Positions 50,220 to 58,068 of a DNA stretch of 64,000 nucleotides are shown one piece after another. Source of the DNA: Streptomyces cinnabarinus (lineage in GTDB: Bacteria; Actinomycetota; Actinomycetes; Streptomycetales; Streptomycetaceae); assembly GCF_027270315.1 (NCBI RefSeq), contig NZ_CP114413.1, positions 8,618,001 through 8,682,000 on the forward strand, in the 5' to 3' direction. The notes under the pieces were generated by a model. It saw only the letters and a program-made list of their open reading frames with translations, did no database searches and was not told the DNA's origin. The translations under genes were made by a program, and so were the position numbers. How positions within the stretch are numbered: position 1 is the first letter of the stretch; the number at the start of each line of letters is the position of its first letter.

Positions 50220-50912
50220 ATGACGAACGATGAATCCATACGCGCGGCACGGCTGTTGGACGCTCAGGCGAAGGCCGAGCGGCTCTTCGCGGAGATCGAG
50301 ACGCGCGGGCTGATCGCGCCCGGGGAGGGCGAGCGGGCGGTCAGCGACCGGGTGCGGGATCTGGCGAACGAGCTGTTCGGCACGACCCGGCACTGGCACA
50401 AGCGGATCGTGCGCTCGGGCCCGAACACACTGAAGCCGTACCGGGAGAACCCGCCGGACCGGGTGATCGGCACGGACGACATCGTGTTCGCGGACTTCGG
50501 CCCGATCTTCGAGGAGTTCGAGGCCGACTTCGGGCGGACCTTCGTGCTGGGCGAGGACCCGGTCAAGCACCGGCTGCGCGACGACCTCGCGAGGATCTTC
50601 GCCGCGGGAAAGCGGTACTTCGCCGACCGTCCCGACATCACCGGCAAGCAGCTCTACGTCGAGGTGGAGCGGCTGGCCGCGGAGGCCGGCTGGGAGCTGG
50701 GCGCCTGGCACGCCGGGCACCTGGTCGGCGAGTTCCCGCACGAGTCGATCGACGGCGCGGACGTGGAGTCGTACATCGCGCCCGCCAACGACACCCCCAT
50801 GCGGCGCACCGACAAGGCCGGGCGCCGCTGCCACTGGATCCTGGAGGTCCATCTCATCGACCGCGAGCGGGAGTTCGGCGGCTTCTACGAGGAGCTGCTC
50901 ACCCTCGGCTGA
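50220..50912 (+). CDS. M24 family metallopeptidase (Xaa-Pro aminopeptidase-like)
   Basis: A 230-residue pita-bread-fold protein. The metal-binding elements are seen in DDIVFADFGPIFEEFEADFGRTF (Asp/Asp), the His in WHAGHLVGEFPHE and the closing EVHLIDRERE. It lacks the N-terminal domain of full-length aminopeptidases P, as do many short M24 proteins. Activity is probable; the peptide substrate is unknown. It stands alone, 51 bp after the methyltransferase gene, with its own AT-rich promoter region. Confidence 0.85.
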   Translation: MTNDESIRAARLLDAQAKAERLFAEIETRGLIAPGEGERAVSDRVRDLANELFGTTRHWHKRIVRSGPNTLKPYRENPPDRVIGTDDIVFADFGPIFEEFEADFGRTFVLGEDPVKHRLRDDLARIFAAGKRYFADRPDITGKQLYVEVERLAAEAGWELGAWHAGHLVGEFPHESIDGADVESYIAPANDTPMRRTDKAGRRCHWILEVHLIDREREFGGFYEELLTLG

Positions 50913-50928
50913 GCTGCCACGCCACGAC

Positions 50929-50944
50929 GGCTCGAACACGAGCC
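50929..50944. terminator. Hairpin between M24 gene and lipoprotein gene
   Basis: GGCTCG (50929-50934) and CGAGCC (50939-50944) form a 6-bp stem with a 4-nt AACA loop between the convergent stops at 50912 and 50964. It is a plausible bidirectional terminator. Confidence 0.5.
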
Positions 50945-50963
50945 TGCTCCGTCACCACCTGAG

Positions 50964-51530
50964 TCAGGGCTTGTTCTTGACGTCCTTCACCGAGGTCGGC
51001 CCCAACTGCTTGGCGCTCGCGTACTCCGGCATCGTCATGGGTTTGTCGAACAGGAAGAACGACTGGTTCGTACCGACCGTGAACTCCATGTAGGCGCCGG
51101 TCGTGGCGTCGAAGCCGTAGTACGCGTTGCAGGTGGAGCCCGATGAATAGGTGCCGTCCATGCCGGGCTGCGGAAGGACCGCCACGCCGTCGGAGCTGGA
51201 CTCCACCCTGTCCGTCGGGGTGAGCATCTTGCAGCGGGGCACGGGGAGACCCTTCATGATGAAGTACCCGTACTCGCCCCTGGCGTTCTGGATGTAGACG
51301 TAGGAGAGCTTGCCGCGCTTGCCCCACGTCTTGATCCACTGGTTGATCGCCTCACGCGTCGGCGAGTACTCCATCCGGCCCGCCGGCTGCTGCGCGACGA
51401 GATGGTCGTAGTTCTCCTGCTTGGCCTTGTTCTCCTTGTCCTGGCTGGTGTCGTCGGTGCAGGACGTCAGGGCGAGGCCCGCGACGAGCGCGAAGACGGT
51501 GACCAGGACCATGCGTGCGAGTCGTTTCAT
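50964..51530 (-). CDS. Hypothetical lipoprotein
   Basis: A 188-residue lipoprotein with lipobox LTSC (Cys near residue 24), an Asp/Lys/Glu-rich linker, and a C-terminal beta domain with paired Cys (VPRCKMLTP and SGSTCNAYYG). No family is recognised. ATG 51530 is the start. It follows the membrane-protein gene by 35 bp in the same direction, so the two are probably made together. Confidence 0.7.
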   Translation of the reverse strand: MKRLARMVLVTVFALVAGLALTSCTDDTSQDKENKAKQENYDHLVAQQPAGRMEYSPTREAINQWIKTWGKRGKLSYVYIQNARGEYGYFIMKGLPVPRCKMLTPTDRVESSSDGVAVLPQPGMDGTYSSGSTCNAYYGFDATTGAYMEFTVGTNQSFFLFDKPMTMPEYASAKQLGPTSVKDVKNKP

Positions 51531-51565
51531 GCGGAACTGCCTTCCTCCCGGCGTGCGGTGGGGAA

Positions 51566-52012
51566 TCAGTGGGCGCAGGTCGTGTGCTCGGCGGTGGCGT
51601 CCAGCCGGTAGGGCAGGTTCTTGTCCCGGAAGGGCGCGCGGTGTTCCTGGGCGGCCTTGGAGTTGTAGGCGTTGACCGACTCGATCCGCGTGGCCTTCAG
51701 CGCGGTGATCGACTGGTCGATCTGCGTCGCGCGGACCGCCGTGGCGGCCTTGCGCTCCTCCTGGAGCGCCTCGATCGTTCCCTCGGCGTTCTGCGCGGCC
51801 TCGCACAGATCGGCGAACTCCTCGTACGTGGTCCGGTGGAACTCGACCGATTCCACGGTGTCCTCGGGCTCGTCCTCCCCGTCGTGGAACGGGGCGATGA
51901 ACCATCCCGCCCCGCCGAAGGCGAACACTCCGACGACGTACAGCACGGCCAGCCCGAGGATCCCCCCGACGGCCCAGCCTTTGGAACGTGGTCCTAAACG
52001 TACGAGACCCAT
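51566..52012 (-). CDS. Hypothetical single-pass membrane protein
   Basis: A 148-residue protein: a basic start, one membrane segment (about 13-40; GGILGLAVLYVVGVFAFGG), and an extracellular helical region (about 55-120) with the heptad-like EAAQNAEGTIEALQEERKAA, then a tail with a Cys (HTTCAH). ATG 52012 has AGGGGG upstream and is preferred to a TTG at 52033. It forms a two-gene unit with the lipoprotein gene. Confidence 0.68.
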   Translation of the reverse strand: MGLVRLGPRSKGWAVGGILGLAVLYVVGVFAFGGAGWFIAPFHDGEDEPEDTVESVEFHRTTYEEFADLCEAAQNAEGTIEALQEERKAATAVRATQIDQSITALKATRIESVNAYNSKAAQEHRAPFRDKNLPYRLDATAEHTTCAH

Positions 52013-52130
52013 GGCGCGATCCCCCTGTCGCAAATGGTCGCGTGGCGTGGAACCTTCCCTGCGAAGGAGGACACGGCGTCGGGCGGAACGGTTCCGCAGG
52101 GTCGCCGAGGGGCCCGCGGTCCGTGATGCT

Positions 52131-52853
52131 TCAGGACGGGCGAGCCGTGGTGCGCGGTGACGGAGCCGGTTCCAGGCGGACGCAGCAGCGTCCGGGGCTC
52201 GGCGCCAGATGTGCCTGGAGCGTGCTCTCGTCGAGCCCGTCCAGTACGCCGCGCAGCAGGTGGAGGTTCATGCCGCACACCGTCTGGGTGTGCTCGCGGG
52301 CGAGCGCGTGGAAGGGGCAGTTGCCCAGGACGACCGCGTCACCCTCGGCGCGGGGCTCGAAGCCGTGCTCGTCGAGGACGGTGAACGCGTCCGCCCCGTC
52401 CGCCCCGGCGATCTGTGTGCCGAGCTCATGCGCCTTCCGGTGCAGGACCGTACGGACCGCTTCGCCGGTGGCCTCGGACTCCTCCAGCGCCTGGGCGAGC
52501 AGTCGTCCGGCCAGCTCGTACTGGCGTTCCGGGAGGCTGACGGAGAACTCCCTGGCGGAGCGCTTGTAGAGCTTGGCGGGCCGGCCCGCGCCGGGGCCGG
52601 TGCGTCCGCTGCGCCGCTCGTAGACGACGTCCAGCAGCGATTCGTCGGCCAGGCGGTCGAGGTGGAACGCCACGGTCTTGCGGGCGAGGCCGAGGGCCTC
52701 GGCGGCTTCGTCACGGCTGACCGGGCTCGTCCGGCGTACGACGTGGTCGTAGAGCCTCCGGCGGGTCGGCTCGTCGAGCGCGGCGACGGCGGAGACGTCG
52801 GGACGGGGACGGGTTTCCTTCGGGCGGTCCACGATCACCAGTGTAAAACCCAC
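52131..52853 (-). CDS. ArsR/SufR-like transcriptional regulator with C-terminal Cys cluster
   Basis: A 240-residue regulator. The winged helix (about 22-100) has LDEPTRRRLYDHVVRRT and SRDEAAEALGLARKTVAFHLDRLA. The C-terminal part holds Cys at 179, 193, 223 and 224 (LGNCPFHALA, QTVCGMNLHLL, GRCCV), like the iron-sulfur ligands of SufR-type repressors. GTG 52853 has no ribosome binding site and is probably leaderless. It is divergent from the DoxX-like gene and close to repeated CTATTG motifs, so redox or metal control of that gene is likely. Confidence 0.82.
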   Translation of the reverse strand: MGFTLVIVDRPKETRPRPDVSAVAALDEPTRRRLYDHVVRRTSPVSRDEAAEALGLARKTVAFHLDRLADESLLDVVYERRSGRTGPGAGRPAKLYKRSAREFSVSLPERQYELAGRLLAQALEESEATGEAVRTVLHRKAHELGTQIAGADGADAFTVLDEHGFEPRAEGDAVVLGNCPFHALAREHTQTVCGMNLHLLRGVLDGLDESTLQAHLAPSPGRCCVRLEPAPSPRTTARPS

Positions 52854-52855
52854 GG

Positions 52856-52894
52856 CTATTGACTAAAGAGATTCCCCGCGCTTCTATTGCTAAT
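52856..52894. promoter_or_regulatory. Direct repeats CTATTG(A)CTAA in the regulator/DoxX region
   Basis: CTATTGACTAA at 52856-52866 and CTATTGCTAAT at 52884-52894 repeat 28 bp apart in the AT-rich gap between the divergent regulator and DoxX-like genes. They are candidate sites for the Cys-rich regulator. Confidence 0.38.
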
Positions 52895-52921
52895 AAGGGT
52901 TGCCTATAGAAGGAGGGCGTC

Positions 52922-53359
52922 ATGTCGTCCGCGACCACAACCCCAGCCACCACCGCCCACGGGCGAGGAACGCTCGCCGATCCCGCCTACCAGGCGTTTC
53001 TCATCCTGCGGGTGGGATTCACCGTGGCGCCGATCCTGTTCGGCCTGGACAAGTTCGCCAACCTCCTCGTCGACTGGCCCGGCTACCTCGCGCCCTGGAT
53101 CAACGACGTCGTCCCCGGCACCGCCCAGCAGGCCATGTACGCCGTCGGCGTGATCGAGATCGTCGCGGGCCTCGTCGTCGCCTTCGCCCCCAGCTTCGGG
53201 GGCTGGCTGGTCGCCGGGTGGCTGGCCGGCATCATCGTCAACCTGCTGACCATCCCCGACTACTACGACATCGCGCTGCGCGACTTCGGTCTCCTGCTCG
53301 GCGCGGTCGCCCTCGCCCGGCTCGCCCAGCGCTACCAGGGCAAGGGGTCGTCCAGCTGA
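52922..53359 (+). CDS. DoxX-like integral membrane protein
   Basis: A 145-residue protein with four membrane segments (about 28-46, 68-90, 95-112, 118-135). LILRVGFTVAPILFGLDKFANLL and the loop DWPGYLAPWIND are like DoxX-type proteins, which act in thiol and oxidant handling at the membrane. AGAAGGAGG precedes ATG 52922. It is divergent from the Cys-rich regulator, which fits a redox function. Family assignment is by pattern only. Confidence 0.72.
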   Translation: MSSATTTPATTAHGRGTLADPAYQAFLILRVGFTVAPILFGLDKFANLLVDWPGYLAPWINDVVPGTAQQAMYAVGVIEIVAGLVVAFAPSFGGWLVAGWLAGIIVNLLTIPDYYDIALRDFGLLLGAVALARLAQRYQGKGSSS

Positions 53360-53400
53360 CGGGGGGCGGGAGCCCCAAAAGAGCGGGTGGGCTCCGTAGT

Positions 53401-53416
53401 GGGAGAGCGCTCCCCC
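53401..53416. promoter_or_regulatory. LacI-family operator site 1
   Basis: GGGAGAGCGCTCCCCC matches sites 2 and 3 with one mismatch around the central AGCGCT. It lies 30 bp before the LacI-family start, so it is probably the autoregulatory operator. Confidence 0.75.
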
Positions 53417-53445
53417 AAGCGCCGCCCACCGGGTAGGGTGCGGGC

Positions 53446-54483
53446 ATGATCAGGCGGCTGCCCACCCTGGAGGACGTCGCTCGGGAGGCGGGGGTCTCGC
53501 GGGCGACCGTATCCCGGGTCATCAACGGGGTGCGGAACGTCGATCCCGACATCCAGAGCGCGGTGCGCGACGCGGTCGCGCGTACCGGGTACTCACCGAA
53601 CAGGGCCGCGCGTTCCCTGGTCACCCGGCGGGCCGAGACCATCGCACTCGTCGTCTCCGGCGCGGGCGAACCCGAGGGCGAGAAGGGTTCGTTCGCCGCC
53701 CGGATGCTCGCGGACCCCTTCTTCGGCCGGGTCGCCGGAGGAGTGATCGACTTTCTGCGCCCCCGCTCGATGCACCCGGTGCTGATGTTCGCGGACTCCG
53801 AGGCGACCCGCGCCGAAGTGGTGGCCTATCTGCGACAGGGCAGCGCGGACGGCGCGCTGGTCGTCTCCACGCACGCGGAGGACCCGCTCCCGGAGCTGCT
53901 CGCCGAAGCGGCCCTGCCCTGCGTGCTGTTCGCGCGCCCGGCCCGCCCCGTCCCGGTCAGCTACGTGGACCTGGCCCACGCCGATGGCGGCCGACTGGCC
54001 GCGGAACATCTGCTGGCCCGGGGCTGCCGGCGGCTGGCGACGGTCACCGGGCCGCTGGACGTACCCGCCGGGCAGGACCGGCTCGCCGGGTTCCGGGACG
54101 CACTGGCGCGGCGCGGTCACCCGTACATCCCGATCGCCGAGGGCGGCTTCACCTACGACAGCGGCGCCGCGGCGATGGCGCGACTGCTGGCCGAACACCC
54201 GCAGATCGACGGGGTGTTCGTCGCCAACGACCTGATGGCGCAGGGTGCCTGCGAGGTGCTGCGGGAGGGCGGCAGGCGAGTGCCGGAGGACGTGGCCGTG
54301 GTCGGGTTCGACGACTCCAGCGCGGCTCTTGCCTGCCGGCCGACGCTGACCACCGTCCGCCAGCCGATGGAGGAGATGGCGGGCACGATGGCGCAGTTGC
54401 TCCAGGAGCACATCGAAGGAGCCCGCACCGAGCCCACGTCGGTCATCTTCGAACCGGAGCTGGTGGTCCGCGCGTCGGCGTGA
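53446..54483 (+). CDS. LacI-family transcriptional regulator
   Basis: A 345-residue repressor. The helix-turn-helix (about 5-55) is LPTLEDVAREAGVSRATVSR followed by VINGVRNVD; the periplasmic-binding-protein-like domain spans about 62-345 with VNDLMAQGA-like VFVANDLMAQGACEVL and VAVVGFDDSSAA. Ligand is probably an oligosaccharide. The same operator (AGCGCT core) occurs before this gene, the GH2/discoidin operon and the GH3 gene, so it governs all three. It converges on the DUF1996 gene with a strong hairpin between. Confidence 0.92.
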   Translation: MIRRLPTLEDVAREAGVSRATVSRVINGVRNVDPDIQSAVRDAVARTGYSPNRAARSLVTRRAETIALVVSGAGEPEGEKGSFAARMLADPFFGRVAGGVIDFLRPRSMHPVLMFADSEATRAEVVAYLRQGSADGALVVSTHAEDPLPELLAEAALPCVLFARPARPVPVSYVDLAHADGGRLAAEHLLARGCRRLATVTGPLDVPAGQDRLAGFRDALARRGHPYIPIAEGGFTYDSGAAAMARLLAEHPQIDGVFVANDLMAQGACEVLREGGRRVPEDVAVVGFDDSSAALACRPTLTTVRQPMEEMAGTMAQLLQEHIEGARTEPTSVIFEPELVVRASA

Positions 54484-54498
54484 GGGACGACGGCGGAT

Positions 54499-54545
54499 GC
54501 CCGGCCCGTTGCGCAGCGGGGACTTGAAGGCGCAACGAACCGGGC
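54499..54545. terminator. Bidirectional terminator hairpin
   Basis: GCCCGG (54499-54504) with CCGGGC (54540-54545) and GTTGCGC (54508-54514) with GCGCAAC (54530-54536) build a two-part stem with a small 3/3 internal loop. It lies between the LacI-family stop and the convergent DUF1996 stop. Confidence 0.7.
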
Positions 54546-54566
54546 GGTCAAGGGAGTTGGTGAAGG

Positions 54567-55640
54567 TCAGGGCAGCCGGTAGTCGGGGCCCAGCGCCGCG
54601 CCCGCCTCCGGATGTGTCTCGTCGTAGCCGCGGGCGTCGCACTGCAGGCCACCCACGACGCAGTGGTCGACCAGGGCCTTCAGCGTCGGCTCGTGCCAGG
54701 CGTTGAAGAAGTCGTAGTGGAACGAGTAGCCGCGCCCGCTCGCCAGCCGGACCTGCGACATGTCACCGTCCACCGGGAACGCCATCTTGAACTCGACCAT
54801 CGGCAGTGCCACCGGATGGCTTGCCGGACAGACGTTGTTGTTCGTGCCGGGTTTGACGACCGGGTAGGCCAGGTGGCTCTTGTGGTCCGGCGTGTCCAGA
54901 TAGCGGCCGTCCCAGCAACTCGGCGACTGCATACGGATGTTGAGCTGAGTGCCCGTGGGGCAGTTCTGCGGGAAGTCGACGTTGCGGTAGCTGTCGCCGC
55001 ACTCCCAGCCCTCCACCCACCCACGGTGGTCACGGAACTCCTCCGCGCTCTGCATCGGGCTGCCGACCACGAACCGCAGCCCCTTGGGGAACGGCCGCAC
55101 GCTGGTGTAGTCGGTGACACCCGTCTTGTAGTAGATGACCTGAGGCCCGGTCGGCAGCACCTTGCGGTTGCCCTTGTACAGCGACGGCATCCAGTACGCC
55201 GATGAGTCGCCCGGCGCCTTGCAGGTGGTGGTACCGCCGTACAGGGAGGCGGTCGTGCTCCGCGCGTCGGTGGAGGTGTTGCCCATGAACGTGTGGTCGT
55301 GGGAGCTGCCCGGCTGGTTCGGGTAGACGATCGGGTCGTCGGGCGCGGTGTGCGTGACCGCGCAGTTGGCCTGGAACTCGTGGAAGTAGCGGGGTGGTGG
55401 CTCCTTGTCCGACGGGGTGACTCCGGTGACCGGCGGGTTCGCCGGGATGTAGCCGTCGCCGTCCGGATCGTCACCGGACGGCACCGCGGACAAGGCCATG
55501 GTGTGGCCCGCGTGTGCGGAGGCCGCGGCCGAAGTCGTGTCGGGCCCGTCGGCCAGCGCGGTCGATCCCACCCCGAGCAGGGTGGCGATCAGCGCGGTGG
55601 TGATGAGCAGAGCGGGGAGGGGCTTGGAACGTCGTCTCAT
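54567..55640 (-). CDS. Secreted DUF1996 domain-containing protein
   Basis: A 357-residue secreted protein with a signal peptide (about 1-31) and DUF1996 (about 85-330): HEFQANCAVTHTAPDDPIVYPNQ, SSHDHTFMGNTSTDA, DTPDHKSHLAYPV. The conserved His residues and several Cys pairs suggest a metal-binding or catalytic site, but no function is established; members are found in fungi and streptomycetes with wall-degrading genes. GGAGT precedes ATG 55640. It follows the GH2/discoidin gene by 11 bp and so falls under the LacI-type control of that operon. Confidence 0.85.
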   Translation of the reverse strand: MRRRSKPLPALLITTALIATLLGVGSTALADGPDTTSAAASAHAGHTMALSAVPSGDDPDGDGYIPANPPVTGVTPSDKEPPPRYFHEFQANCAVTHTAPDDPIVYPNQPGSSHDHTFMGNTSTDARSTTASLYGGTTTCKAPGDSSAYWMPSLYKGNRKVLPTGPQVIYYKTGVTDYTSVRPFPKGLRFVVGSPMQSAEEFRDHRGWVEGWECGDSYRNVDFPQNCPTGTQLNIRMQSPSCWDGRYLDTPDHKSHLAYPVVKPGTNNNVCPASHPVALPMVEFKMAFPVDGDMSQVRLASGRGYSFHYDFFNAWHEPTLKALVDHCVVGGLQCDARGYDETHPEAGAALGPDYRLP

Positions 55641-55651
55641 GAGGACTCCAG

Positions 55652-57826
55652 TCAGCGGTAGATGCCGAACTCGTACAGGGAGTAGCCCCAGCCGGTGCCG
55701 CGCTGGGTCAGCTGCAGCCGCACATGGCGGGCCGTCGTCGCGGCGAACTCGATGCCGTCCACATCCCCGTCGCCGCTCGTAGTCGCGTGCACCGTGCGCC
55801 AGTTGCCGCCGTCGTCGGACACCTGCACCTCGTAGGCCTTGCCGTAGGCGGGGTCCCACACGAGCTGGACCTTGCTGACCGTGGTGGGGGCGCCCAGATC
55901 CACCGCGATCCACTGCGGGTCGCTCCAGTCACTGGCCCAGCGGGTGCCCATGTTCCCGTCGGCAGCCCTGGCGGGCGCACAGGGGCAGTCGCCGTACTCC
56001 TTCTGGTACGACGAGGCCGTGGCTGGCCGGTTCAGGGCCAGGTTGGGACCGGCGACGGGCGGCGGCACGACCTTGACCGACCTGGTCTCGATACCGGCGT
56101 TGCCGTGACCGTCCTCCGACTGGAGGTAGACCTTCCAGACGCCCAGCTTCTGCGGCGCGGTGACGGCGAAGGTGCCGTTGCCGGTGGACCGCCACTGGGC
56201 CTCGACGAGGCGCTTGTCGTTGCCCGCGTAGTTGGCGCTGAGGAAGATCTTGTGCGTGAGCGTGTCGTTGTCCGGGTCGCGGACGTCGGCGCGGACGGTG
56301 AACTCCCGCCCGGCGGGCGCGGATCCGGCGGGGGACACCGCCATGTCGCTGATCACCGGCGGGGTGTTGTCGCCCGCGGTGGAGCCCGCGTAGGCCTGCT
56401 TGACGGCGTAGTACGACAGCCGCTTCAGCCCGTCGGGACGCAGGTTGAACCAGATGCCGCCGAAGTCGTGCTCGGTGCCGTAGTGGAAGAGCGTGGCGCC
56501 GAGCGCGACGCCCTGGTGTCCGGTGACGCAGTTCCACGCCTTGGTGTAGCCGTCGCGCTTCTGCACGTCGGTGGGCTCGTCCGGCACGCCGTTGGCGTCG
56601 TCCGGCACCTCCCACTCACCGGCCGGACCGCCCTCGGTGATGATGTACGGCTTGGTGTAGCCACCCTCTTCCCAGCGCTGGCGGACGCCGCAGAGATCGC
56701 CGTAGGCGTTGACCGCGTACAGGTCGAGGTCGGGCGCGTTGCGCTTGTAGTACGGCCAGGCGCCGGTCCACGCGTCGGTGGAGGTGACCGGGTGGTCGGG
56801 GTCGATCGAGTGGATCCGCTTGGCGACGTCGTTGACGAACGTCGTGTACGCGTTGCGCTGGCGCTCCAACTCCTCGCCGCTGTAGCAGTTCTGCAGGCCG
56901 AGCACGGATTCGTTGCCGACGTTCCACAGCAGGGTGGCTGGGTGACTCTTGTACGTCTCGACCCACTTGGCGAACTCGGTCAGCATGGCGCTCTTGTACG
57001 CCGCGTCCGTCACGTAGTTGACGCAGCCGCCGCTGCCGGGCCCGCCACCAGGTTGGAGCCAGAAGCCGTTGATGACGCGGATGCCGTTGGCCGCGGCCTC
57101 GTCGAGCAGCGGCTTGGTGGAGCCGTCCGTGCCCCAGGTGCGGATGGTGTTGGCGCCCATGGACCTGACGTCCGGCAGGTACTTCGCCGCGTCCGCGACG
57201 GAGGGGCCCCAGGTGAGGCCCTTGATGGTGTAGGGGCGGCCGTCCACGCTCAGCTGCCAGTTGCCCGGCGTGCCGGTCACCTTGACCGCGCCGCCGGAGG
57301 ACGGTGGGTCCTCGCCGGCGGCGCCGTAGACCTGGAGCTCCCACAGCGAGTAGCCGTAGGCGCCGGGCCGGGCCGTGCCGTACATCCGCACATACCGGCC
57401 GGAGCCGGAGACGGTGAGTTCGTCGGTGCCGCCGTTTCCGTCGGTCACCGAGGTCAGGGTCCGCCAGTCGGTGCCGTTGTCGGAGGCCTGGATCTGGTAC
57501 GCCTTGCCGTAGGCCGCCTCCCAGGTCAGTATCACGCGGCTGAGGTTCTTGCGGTCGCCGAGGTCGACCTGGATCCACTGCGGGTCGCTCCATTGGCTGG
57601 CCCACCTGGTGCCGGTGAGATCGCCGTCGACGGCGGCGGAGGCGGGGAAGGCGCCGCCCTCGGCGGAGGAGGCGGTGGCGGTCCGGCCCTGGGACAGCAG
57701 GGTGTCGGCGGCTTGGGCGGCCGGCGCCGTCAGGACGGTCAACGTCGAGGCCAGTAGGGCGAGGAGGGTGAGAAGGAGGGTTCCGGCGCGGGTGCGCGCG
57801 AGGACATGGGTGTGGGGTCTGAACAC
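55652..57826 (-). CDS. Secreted GH2-type glycosidase with two discoidin (F5/8C) domains
   Basis: A 724-residue secreted enzyme. Signal peptide (about 1-39), discoidin domain (about 42-185; WASQWSDPQWIQVDLGDRKN), a TIM barrel of GH2-C type (about 200-500), a beta-sandwich linker (about 505-600) and a second discoidin domain (about 605-724; WASDWSDPQWIAVDLG). Predicted acid/base is E306 in WNVGNES and nucleophile E398 in IITEGGP. It lacks the GH2 N-terminal jelly roll, so it is a compact form. GTG 57826 has GGAGAG 6 nt upstream. A LacI-type operator lies 44 bp upstream. The substrate is probably a beta-linked polysaccharide. Confidence 0.85.
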   Translation of the reverse strand: MFRPHTHVLARTRAGTLLLTLLALLASTLTVLTAPAAQAADTLLSQGRTATASSAEGGAFPASAAVDGDLTGTRWASQWSDPQWIQVDLGDRKNLSRVILTWEAAYGKAYQIQASDNGTDWRTLTSVTDGNGGTDELTVSGSGRYVRMYGTARPGAYGYSLWELQVYGAAGEDPPSSGGAVKVTGTPGNWQLSVDGRPYTIKGLTWGPSVADAAKYLPDVRSMGANTIRTWGTDGSTKPLLDEAAANGIRVINGFWLQPGGGPGSGGCVNYVTDAAYKSAMLTEFAKWVETYKSHPATLLWNVGNESVLGLQNCYSGEELERQRNAYTTFVNDVAKRIHSIDPDHPVTSTDAWTGAWPYYKRNAPDLDLYAVNAYGDLCGVRQRWEEGGYTKPYIITEGGPAGEWEVPDDANGVPDEPTDVQKRDGYTKAWNCVTGHQGVALGATLFHYGTEHDFGGIWFNLRPDGLKRLSYYAVKQAYAGSTAGDNTPPVISDMAVSPAGSAPAGREFTVRADVRDPDNDTLTHKIFLSANYAGNDKRLVEAQWRSTGNGTFAVTAPQKLGVWKVYLQSEDGHGNAGIETRSVKVVPPPVAGPNLALNRPATASSYQKEYGDCPCAPARAADGNMGTRWASDWSDPQWIAVDLGAPTTVSKVQLVWDPAYGKAYEVQVSDDGGNWRTVHATTSGDGDVDGIEFAATTARHVRLQLTQRGTGWGYSLYEFGIYR

Positions 57827-57869
57827 GTTCTCTCCTGAACGAAGGAGGGGCTCGGCGTCCCGTGCCGAT

Positions 57870-57885
57870 GGGAGAGCGCTCTCCC
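57870..57885. promoter_or_regulatory. LacI-family operator site 2
   Basis: GGGAGAGCGCTCTCCC is a perfect 16-bp palindrome 44 bp upstream of the secreted GH2-type gene. It is identical in core to the site before the divergent GH3 gene, 156 bp away. Confidence 0.8.
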
Positions 57886-58025
57886 GGAGCCTGGCGCGCG
57901 GACATGGGCCTGTCAATCCATTGGGCGTCAACTCCTTAATTCCGAGGTGCTGTTGATGTTGGTGAGGTCTTCTGGGGCTTGCAGGTCATCTCCGTTGACA
58001 GAAGGTGCTGCTTTTCCGCACCATT

Positions 58026-58041
58026 CGGAGAGCGCTCTCCC
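58026..58041. promoter_or_regulatory. LacI-family operator site 3
   Basis: CGGAGAGCGCTCTCCC holds the 14-bp palindrome GGAGAGCGCTCTCC (58027-58040). It lies 28 bp before the GH3 start. Confidence 0.8.
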
Positions 58042-58068
58042 ATATCGGGGACCGCCACAGGGGGTGGA

